Shown piece by piece: positions 1-4,920 of a stretch of 5,257 nt of DNA. Location of the stretch: NCBI GenBank assembly GCA_005885025.1, contig VAYC01000154.1:1-5257 (forward strand). Direction: 5' to 3'. The notes beneath the pieces were generated by a model. That model made no database searches, was not told the origin of the DNA, and was given only the letters and a program-made list of their open reading frames with translations. Both the position numbers and the translations under genes were made by a program. The first letter of the stretch is position 1. Each line of letters opens with the position of its first letter. Origin of the DNA: Actinomycetota bacterium (lineage in GTDB: Bacteria; Actinomycetota; UBA4738).

Positions 1-1112
1 TCCTTCCCCAATTCCCTCGCCACCTCCGCGGCCAGCTCCTCCAGCAACGGCCCGGTCCGATCCATGGCGGCATCCACCCCGAACCGATCGGCCAGCGTGA
101 AGATCCGGGCCGAGCCGACGTCCGCGGCGCGTTGACCGGCCAGAATCACCGCCTGGACCCCGGCTTCTTCCGCCACTCGCAGGACGCCGGCCGGGGCCTT
201 CCCGCGCAGGGACTGTTCATCGAAGGTCCCCTCACCGGTCACCGCAAGATCCGCCCCCTGCATCCGCTGGGGCAACCGGAGGGCCTCCATCACCACGTCG
301 ACACCCGGGCGGAGTCGGGCACCGAGGAAGGCGATCAGCCCGCCACCGAGGCCTCCCGCCGCCCCGGCTCCCTTCAACGTTCGAACGTCAACCCCCAGGT
401 CGCGGTAGACCACGGCGGCGAAATGACCAAGCGCACGGTCGAGCAGCGCCACGTCCTCGGGTGACGCGCCCTTTTGCTGTCCGTACACGGCCGAGGCTCC
501 TTGCGGCCCCACCAGGGGATTGTCCACGTCGGTCGCCACCACGAAGGTGGAAGCCGCAACTGCCGGATCCAACGCGCTCATGTCGATCCTCGCCAGGTTT
601 GCCAGGGCGGCTCCGCCCGGGCCGAGGTCATGGCCGGCCTCATCCACGAGGCGGATCCCCAGCGCCTGGGCCATCCCGGCTCCGGCGTCGTTGGTCGCGC
701 TCCCTCCGATGCACACCATCACCCGGCCCACGCCGGAGCGACAAGCCGCTAGGATCAGCCCCCCGGTCCCTCGCGTAGTCGTCCGCTTCGGGTCTCGGCG
801 GGCCGGCGAGAGCAGGCCCAGCCCCGAGGCGCGTGCCATCTCCACCACGCCGGTCGGTCCCTCCGACGTGGGCACCAGGGCGAACTCGGCGTCGACGGGA
901 TCGCCCAGGGGGCCCGAAACGTTCGTGCGGCGGCGCTCGCCACCCAAGGCGGCCACGAGCGCGTCGAGCGTTCCCTCTCCCCCGTCGGCCATCGGAGCAG
1001 TCTCAACGGTCGCCGCAGGGTCCCCCCGAGCCCAGCCGCGGGCGATTGCCTCGGCCGCTTGAGCAGCAGTCAGCGTCCCCTTGAACTTGTCCGGCGCGAC
1101 CAGGACCCGCAC
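1..1112 (-). CDS. glxK: Glycerate kinase (GlxK/GarK family), C-terminus cut by window edge
   Basis: Family knowledge: these kinases phosphorylate D-glycerate with ATP in the cytoplasm, feeding glyoxylate or serine-derived carbon into glycolysis. I translated this frame from 1112 to the left edge with no stop, giving 370 codons, close to the usual length of about 380, so only a few residues should be missing. Family blocks from the GTG start are: VRVLVAPDKFKGTL at 1-14, PMADGGEGT at 40-48, GGSATNDAGAGMAQALG at 136-152, the TDVDNPLVGPQGASAVYG block at about 194-211, GAGAAGGLGGGL at 248-259 and TGEGTFDEQSLRGKAP at 292-307. GTG 1112 is chosen because it starts the protein at the usual family N-terminus and lies 6 nt after a TANNNT hexamer. 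An in-frame ATG at 1139, with GAGGGG 4 nt upstream of it, would add nine residues and is the alternative. The gene is divergent from the MDMPI-like gene. The family call is very secure; the start is moderately so. Confidence 0.95.
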   Translation of the reverse strand, partial: MRVLVAPDKFKGTLTAAQAAEAIARGWARGDPAATVETAPMADGGEGTLDALVAALGGERRRTNVSGPLGDPVDAEFALVPTSEGPTGVVEMARASGLGLLSPARRDPKRTTTRGTGGLILAACRSGVGRVMVCIGGSATNDAGAGMAQALGIRLVDEAGHDLGPGGAALANLARIDMSALDPAVAASTFVVATDVDNPLVGPQGASAVYGQQKGASPEDVALLDRALGHFAAVVYRDLGVDVRTLKGAGAAGGLGGGLIAFLGARLRPGVDVVMEALRLPQRMQGADLAVTGEGTFDEQSLRGKAPAGVLRVAEEAGVQAVILAGQRAADVGSARIFTLADRFGVDAAMDRTGPLLEELAAEVARELGK

Positions 1113-1118
1113 CCGGCC

Positions 1119-1128
1119 AGGGTACAAT
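1119..1128. promoter_or_regulatory. Candidate bidirectional promoter with overlapping divergent -10 hexamers
   Basis: The ten bases AGGGTACAAT contain TACAAT on the plus strand (1123-1128), 9 nt before the ATG at 1138, and TACCCT on the minus strand (1124-1119), 6 nt before the GTG at 1112. The two hexamers share the central TA. Both fit TANNNT, and both spacings would put transcription starts at or within a few bases of the start codons, so both mRNAs would be leaderless or nearly so. No convincing -35 hexamer was found for the plus-strand element at 16-18 nt. Promoter activity is inferred from sequence only; a TANNNT hexamer can occur by chance, although AT-rich hexamers are scarce in this DNA. 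Confidence 0.45.
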
Positions 1129-1137
1129 CCGCGCCGC

Positions 1138-1971
1138 ATGACGCCCCTCGATCGAACGTGGCTCCTGGGGACGGCGCGCGCCGAGCGGGAAGCCCTGGGC
1201 CGCACCATCCAATACACCCCACCCGAGGCCTGGGAGCGGGAAAGCGCCAGCCCTGGTTGGCGCAACCGCGACATCGTCGCCCACCTGGCAGCCTCCGAGG
1301 TGGCCGCGGCCGCCGTGATCGCCGACGAGGTCCCCTCAGAGCTCGAGGAATTCCTGAAGGGGCTGGAGGAGGGGCCCTTCACCATCGACGCGTTCAACGA
1401 GTTCGCCGTACGCCGCCGTGCCGACCTCCCCTTCCGATCCGTCGTCACTGAATGGGGGCGGGGCGCCGACCTGTTCCTCGCGCGGGCCGCCAGGATCCCG
1501 CCGGAGGAGTGGGCGACGAGGAAGGTCAACTGGACGGTCGGTGAGATCGGCGTGAGCTATTTGATCCAGTCCCGGGTGATGGAGTGGTGGCTCCACGGTG
1601 AGGATCTCCTGGCCGGCGGCGGCAATCCGCCGCGCCTGGAGCACCCCCCGATCTTCTGCGTGAACGATCTGGCCATCAGAACCATCCCCTACGCCCTGGG
1701 GACGGCGGGGCTGTCCTTGCCCGGCAGGAGCGTGAAGATCGAGCTGGAGGCCGTGGGGGGAGGGACCTGGCATCGCGGCCTGGCCCCTCGGGACGCGCCG
1801 CCCGGGGACAAGACCCCGGACGCCCTGATCACGGGCCGGGCGTATGCGTTCGCCCTCGTGGCCGGTCGGCGAGTACCGGCCGAGTACTACCTCGCGGAGG
1901 GGATCCTCCAGACGGGCGGCGACGACGCCCTGGCCGAGACCGTCCTCCAACACCTTCGCGCCTTCGCCTGA
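1138..1971 (+). CDS. Maleylpyruvate isomerase (mycothiol-dependent) family protein, DinB-like fold
   Basis: A 277-residue protein with a DinB/YfiT-type four-helix N-terminal domain (about residues 5-160) and a smaller SCP2-like C-terminal domain (about 170-277). This is the layout of mycothiol-dependent maleylpyruvate isomerase and its many uncharacterised relatives. The metal-binding pattern is visible: H49 in WRNRDIVAHLA, then E149 and H153 in VMEWWLHGEDL. These match the His/Glu/His metal site known in the Corynebacterium enzyme, so a metal-dependent thiol-transfer or isomerase-like reaction is plausible. The true substrate is unknown, and no aromatic-degradation genes lie nearby. ATG 1138 was chosen over an in-frame TTG at 1081 because the longer form would lie inside glycerate kinase and its extra residues do not look like the family. 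There is no clear Shine-Dalgarno sequence; TACAAT 9 nt upstream suggests a leaderless mRNA. The family is secure, the function is not. Confidence 0.88.
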   Translation: MTPLDRTWLLGTARAEREALGRTIQYTPPEAWERESASPGWRNRDIVAHLAASEVAAAAVIADEVPSELEEFLKGLEEGPFTIDAFNEFAVRRRADLPFRSVVTEWGRGADLFLARAARIPPEEWATRKVNWTVGEIGVSYLIQSRVMEWWLHGEDLLAGGGNPPRLEHPPIFCVNDLAIRTIPYALGTAGLSLPGRSVKIELEAVGGGTWHRGLAPRDAPPGDKTPDALITGRAYAFALVAGRRVPAEYYLAEGILQTGGDDALAETVLQHLRAFA

Positions 1972-1989
1972 GACCAGCGTCCCCCGCAA

Positions 1990-2020
1990 TGGCCGGCGAC
2001 AGGCCAAGTTCGATTGAACT
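1990..2020. repeat. Two adjacent small inverted repeats downstream of the MDMPI-like gene
   Basis: The first is TGGCC (1990-1994), a 7-nt loop, then GGCCA (2002-2006). The second follows at once: AGTTC (2007-2011), GATT, GAACT (2016-2020), a perfect 5-bp repeat with a 4-nt gap. The first could form a weak hairpin behind the stop codon at 1971, but no U-rich tract follows, so a standard intrinsic terminator is not supported. The second may be a regulator site, or its right arm may be the -35 of an ECF-type promoter. The stems are short and chance occurrence is quite possible. Confidence 0.35.
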
Positions 2021-2040
2021 CCAGCCCCCCGCTGTCCGTA
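2016..2040 (+). promoter_or_regulatory. Possible ECF-type (autoregulatory) promoter, GAAC-N17-CGTA
   Basis: GAAC at 2016-2019 and CGTA at 2037-2040 are separated by 17 nt. ECF sigma factors of the stress group commonly recognise a GAAC-containing -35 and a CGT-type -10 with 16-17 nt between them, and they commonly drive their own operon. The site lies upstream of the ECF sigma gene in the only intergenic region of useful size. The consensus is short and was sought after seeing the sigma gene, so this is a suggestion only. Confidence 0.25.
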
Positions 2041-2066
2041 GTACCTGGCGTGAGGGGGAGCCGGGG

Positions 2067-2072
2067 TAGTCT
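2067..2072 (+). promoter_or_regulatory. Candidate -10 hexamer TAGTCT of the sigma/anti-sigma operon
   Basis: TAGTCT fits TANNNT and ends 7 nt before the ATG at 2080. A start about 7 nt downstream would place the first base of the mRNA on the A of that ATG, giving a leaderless message. A G-rich stretch, GAGGGGGAG, lies at 2052-2060 but is too far from the ATG to be a normal ribosome binding site. The same arrangement occurs at the 1112, 1138 and 4891 starts, which is the main support. Confidence 0.35.
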
Positions 2073-2079
2073 GTTCTCG

Positions 2080-2640
2080 ATGCGCGAGAACCCTCGAACC
2101 GGAGCCGATCTCATGCGCGACTTCCTCCGCAAGGACCCGCGCGCGGCACAAGAGATGTACGCGCGATTCGCTCCGAGAGTGTTCGGATTGGGGCTGGTGA
2201 TGCTGGGAAATCCGTCGCAGGCCGAGGACCTGGTTCAAGACACCTTCGTCAAAGTGTGGCGAAGCGCCCGCACCTACGACTCCGCCCGGGGGTCGCTCGA
2301 CACCTGGGTGCTGCTGATCGCCCGGAGCCTAGCCATCGACCTGATCCGGCGGCGGGTCCTCGAGACCCGGACGCTCGCTTCCCAAGAAGACCCCGAGGCC
2401 GCCGTGGAACCCAGCCCCGAAGAAACGGTGGAAACCCACGACCTGGTGGGACGGGCCAAGGCCGCCATGACCTCGCTCACTCCCGGGCAGCGCGCAGCTC
2501 TCGAACTCGCCTACTTCCAGGGCAAGACCAGCGCGGAGGTGGCGGAGCTCGAAGGGATCCCCATCGGCACGGCGAAGACCCGTATCCGAACCGCCCTTGC
2601 CAAGATCCGTGAGGTCCTGGTGGTTGAGCATGAGCTGTGA
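2080..2640 (+). CDS. ECF (sigma-70 family group 4) RNA polymerase sigma factor, SigK-like
   Basis: A 186-residue two-domain sigma factor that should direct RNA polymerase to a small regulon when released by its anti-sigma partner. Region 2 covers about 16-92: it includes AEDLVQDTFVKVWR (region 2.2, 48-61) and the promoter-melting and -10 reading segment SLDTWVLLIARSLAIDLIRRR (72-92). An acidic linker follows (about 93-125), then region 4 (about 128-181) with LTPGQRAALELAYFQGKTSAEVA and a helix-turn-helix ending GTAKTRIRTALAKIREVL. ATG 2080 is taken as the start because a TANNNT hexamer lies 7 nt upstream. ATG 2113, with GGAG 8 nt upstream, gives a protein 11 residues shorter and is also credible; TTG 2014 and GTG 2050 are less likely. 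The 3' end overlaps the anti-sigma gene by 11 nt, so the pair is translationally coupled. The SigK-like label rests mainly on the RskA-like neighbour and is tentative. Confidence 0.93.
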   Translation: MRENPRTGADLMRDFLRKDPRAAQEMYARFAPRVFGLGLVMLGNPSQAEDLVQDTFVKVWRSARTYDSARGSLDTWVLLIARSLAIDLIRRRVLETRTLASQEDPEAAVEPSPEETVETHDLVGRAKAAMTSLTPGQRAALELAYFQGKTSAEVAELEGIPIGTAKTRIRTALAKIREVLVVEHEL

Positions 2641-3352
2641 CGCGGTTCGCCAGCAGCTCCCCGACTACGTGCTGGGGACGCTCAGCGAGACCGAGACCAC
2701 GGCCATCCGCCGCCACCTGCGCGGCTGCGCCTCATGCCGACAGGACGCCACGGAGCTCGACCAGGGTGTGGCCCTGTTCGCCGGGGCCGCTCACGTGGCC
2801 GAGCCTCCACCTGACCTGAAGGAGCGGGTGCTCGCGGCTCTGCAGGAGGAATGGGAGGAACCGGCGACACCCACCCAGCGGCGGCGTGGCTTCCATGTGG
2901 CGGTACAGGCCATCGCTGCGGCCCTGATCGTCCTGGCCGGCGTGGGAGCCTGGGCTGGAGTCGCGCAGAACAACGCCAACAGCCTCCGTAAGGACGCCCT
3001 CGCCTACCGCAAGTTCCTGAGCGCCCTGGGCGGCAAGGACGTCCGCGCTGGGACGCTGATCGCCTCACCGGGTGTGACTCTCAATGGGTCGGTGGCTCTG
3101 TATGACTCGGACAAGGGGCAGAGCTGGATCATGGTGCTGGCGCACGCCACCGGCTTCTCGGACCCCGTGACCGTCACCCTTCAGGCTCCCGGTGGACGCG
3201 AGATCACCGTGCCCTTCCCCCTGAAGTTCGACTCGAGCGGCGAGGGATGGACGGCGATGGTCACCGGCGCCAACGTCTCGAGCTTCAACCATATCGTCCT
3301 GACTGGCGCGAACGGACGAGTGGTTGCGCAGGGCACCATCCCCCCCGAGTAG
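2630..3352 (+). CDS. Membrane-anchored zinc-finger anti-sigma factor (ZAS/RskA-like)
   Basis: A 240-residue single-pass membrane protein expected to hold the upstream ECF sigma factor inactive at the inner face of the membrane. The N-terminal anti-sigma domain (1 to about 55) carries the ZAS pattern H29-x3-C33-x2-C36 in HLRGCASC, plus a Cys at position 3 that could be the fourth ligand. A Pro/Glu-rich and basic linker (about 57-87) leads to one hydrophobic segment (about 88-113). The remaining 127 residues should be extracytoplasmic, are rich in predicted beta strands, and resemble the RskA C-terminal sensor domain, ending in GRVVAQGTIPPE. ATG 2630 overlaps the sigma gene, which ends at 2640; starting further upstream would add residues outside the ZAS domain. 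The overlap implies coupled translation and a near-equal ratio of the two proteins. Release probably involves regulated proteolysis or loss of zinc, but no protease gene lies in the window. Its stop codon is 3 nt from the stop of the convergent gene. Confidence 0.92.
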   Translation: MSCDAVRQQLPDYVLGTLSETETTAIRRHLRGCASCRQDATELDQGVALFAGAAHVAEPPPDLKERVLAALQEEWEEPATPTQRRRGFHVAVQAIAAALIVLAGVGAWAGVAQNNANSLRKDALAYRKFLSALGGKDVRAGTLIASPGVTLNGSVALYDSDKGQSWIMVLAHATGFSDPVTVTLQAPGGREITVPFPLKFDSSGEGWTAMVTGANVSSFNHIVLTGANGRVVAQGTIPPE

Positions 3353-3355
3353 ATC

Positions 3356-4319
3356 TCAGCTCGAGCGCGACAGGATCAGACTGCCGATGGGCCTGGGAGA
3401 AGCGCCGAATCGATACTTGTACGCGAGGTCTCCCTTCAGCATGTCGAAGCGCTTGCGCCCACTGAGGGCGGCCTGGTGGATGAGGTCCGCGACCAGGACC
3501 ATCCCGGGCGCCAGCCTTTCGAACTCCCGGTCGAACGCCGAGTTGTAGAGCGAGAAGGTGTTTCGGAAGCCGAGTCCGATGGCGCCGGCCGCCTTTCGCC
3601 CGTCGAACTCGACGAAGGCCAGGTGGAACTGGTCCCCGGCCAGGAAGGCTTCGCCCAGACGGCGGAAGAAGATCTCCATCCCGGCGTGCATGAACTTTCC
3701 CTTCGGACCGGGACTGGCCCTGTGCAGCTCCATGAACCGGTCCAAGTCCGCTTGGAGGGTCTGGGTGGTGGAGAGCCTGACCTCATACCCCCCGGTCTCC
3801 TCGGCGAGACGGCGTTCCTTCCGCCGGATCTCGTGGCGGAGCTTCGGCGAAAGCGACGCGAGGTATACGTCGAACGATGCGGGCAGCTCGATGAGGGGAG
3901 CCACGCCGTCATCTCCTCGGATGGCGGTGAGCGCCTCGGCCGCGGCGGCGCCCTCAAGGGCGCCGAGCCACGGCGAATCCAACGGCAAACCGCGAAGGTC
4001 TGCCGTGGTCCAGTCCCGCCCCACGAGCGGCCACGGCTTCTTCCCGGCCGGGCACCCCGACCGGCCCCATGTAGTCGGTTACGTCGGACCCGCCCAGGAA
4101 CCGGAGCGTGTCGCCCACGAGCTCGAACGCGCACGCCCCCACGGTTCGCTCCTCCTCGCGGGCAAAGGCCAGGAGCAGCGAGCCGCTCCCGAACTCCTCC
4201 CACCACAACTTCAGGTAAGCGGGCGTGTGAAAGAACGTTCCCGTGGGATCGGCCGACACGAGGTCTGTCCAGTCTCGCTTGTGGAAGTCCTTCGGGTCAT
4301 CGGTGAGTTCGACGAGCAT
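3356..4319 (-). pseudogene. CelD/BioF2-like GNAT acetyltransferase (Acetyltransf_6), frameshifted
   Basis: The gene starts at ATG 4319, 8 nt after the methyltransferase stop. The first frame (to about 4025) encodes the N-terminal half: MLVELTDDPKDF, then TFFHTPAYLKLWWEEFG near residues 28-44, then LRFLGGSDVTDYMGPVGVPGRE to about residue 93. The second frame (4024 to 3356, 222 codons) gives the C-terminal half: GRDWTTADLRGLPLDSPWLG, then FDVYLASLSPKLRHEIRRKERRL, the GNAT core with GAIGLGF, and the family signature LKGDLAYKYRFGA near the C-terminus. The halves belong to one protein of about 320 residues. The total length, 964 nt, is one more than a multiple of three. Proteins of this family transfer acyl groups and often sit near envelope or polysaccharide genes; the substrate here is unknown. 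The break lies within about 4019-4043 and could be a one-base insertion (for example in the G run at 4019-4022), a small deletion, or an assembly error. If it is an error, the gene is intact. Confidence 0.85.
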
Positions 4320-4327
4320 GTGGGGCC

Positions 4328-4891
4328 CTACTCGTGCTCCAGCACGAACAGGGTGTGGTGATAGGAGGCCAACGTGGGCCACTTCGGCCGATAGGTCTCC
4401 ACGTGAACGGCCTCCAGGCCGTGCCCCATGAACACGGCGGGCCACTCTTCGACGCTCCGGAAGGCGAACGGGGTGGGGATCCGATGCCGCAAGTTGAGAA
4501 CCTTGTCCCAAAACACGTTGAACGCCAGATCCAATGGCGACCGGGGGGTGTCTTCCAGCACGATCAGCCGCCGGGATGCGAGCCGGGCCGCTTCGGCCAG
4601 GACCTTGCTCTGGGCTTCGTATGGGTTGTGGTGCAACACGAACAGGAGGAGGACGACGTCGAAGGCCCCGTCTGCGGCCGGGACGTGAAAGGGATCCTCC
4701 ATCTTCAGGAACGGGAAGTCCCGGCGGCGATTGCCGTACTCCACCAGGTCAGCGAGCGTCGGTCGGATCCCGACCGCTCCCGCCAGCCAGCGGCTGATCA
4801 GACCCGTGCCCGCTCCGTAGTCCAGCACCCGATCCCCTGGCTTCAGGTGCCGAGCCACCCTGCTTCCGACTTCGTTGTCCCTGAGGAACAC
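4328..4891 (-). CDS. Class I SAM-dependent methyltransferase (Methyltransf_11/25 type)
   Basis: A small cytoplasmic methyltransferase of 187 residues from GTG 4891. The SAM-binding motif I is VLDYGAGTG (22-30), followed by PTLADLVEY with the acidic residue of the post-I loop (44-52), a polar stretch around PAADGAFDVV (71-80), and the motif III-like LLLFVLHHNPYEA (81-93). A second half, RRLIVLEDTPRSP (107-119) to the C-terminus, completes the fold. The small size and lack of an added domain leave the substrate open: small molecule, lipid or quinone-like compounds are all possible. Only GTG 4891, or a non-standard CTG, is available as a start after the upstream GNAT stop at 4921. There is no Shine-Dalgarno sequence, but TACCTT lies 7 nt upstream. 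Because of the 13-bp duplication upstream, the frame is also open back through the GNAT gene to the window edge, so an automatic call may report a 295-residue or longer fusion. It is co-directional with both acetyltransferase genes. Confidence 0.85.
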   Translation of the reverse strand: MFLRDNEVGSRVARHLKPGDRVLDYGAGTGLISRWLAGAVGIRPTLADLVEYGNRRRDFPFLKMEDPFHVPAADGAFDVVLLLFVLHHNPYEAQSKVLAEAARLASRRLIVLEDTPRSPLDLAFNVFWDKVLNLRHRIPTPFAFRSVEEWPAVFMGHGLEAVHVETYRPKWPTLASYHHTLFVLEHE

Positions 4892-4898
4892 GGGGGGA

Positions 4899-4904
4899 AA
4901 GGTA
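4899..4904 (-). promoter_or_regulatory. Candidate -10 hexamer TACCTT of the methyltransferase
   Basis: On the minus strand TACCTT (4904 to 4899) ends 7 nt before GTG 4891, with a C-rich spacer. The spacing equals that of the sigma gene hexamer. It would give the methyltransferase a leaderless mRNA separate from the GNAT transcript. No -35 was identified, and readthrough from upstream is equally possible. Confidence 0.3.
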
Positions 4905-4920
4905 TCGCAGCCGGTGACGT

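Noticed and set aside
520..1062. A 180-codon plus-strand open frame.
   Set aside because: It is antisense to glycerate kinase, which is open over the whole region with all family motifs. The product is Ala/Ser/Pro/Arg-rich shadow sequence.
1137..1140. A shared CATG serving as start codon for both divergent genes (ATG 1139 on minus, ATG 1138 on plus).
   Set aside because: Attractive, and GAGGGG does lie just upstream of the minus-strand ATG, but GTG 1112 matches the usual glycerate kinase N-terminus and has a well-spaced -10. It is kept as an alternative start, not as the main call.
1972..2010. An intrinsic terminator after the MDMPI-like gene.
   Set aside because: The best stem (TGGCC/GGCCA, 1990-2006) has only 5 bp and no U-rich tract follows.
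1336..2238. A 300-codon open frame on the minus strand.
   Set aside because: It is antisense to the MDMPI-like gene and the start of the sigma gene, has low-complexity Arg/Gly/Pro-rich content and matches no family I recognise. It is typical of a GC-rich shadow frame.
3476..4361. Two long plus-strand open frames (3476-4306 and 3558-4361).
   Set aside because: Both are antisense to the CelD-like gene, whose two halves carry clear family motifs. The plus-strand products show no recognisable domain.
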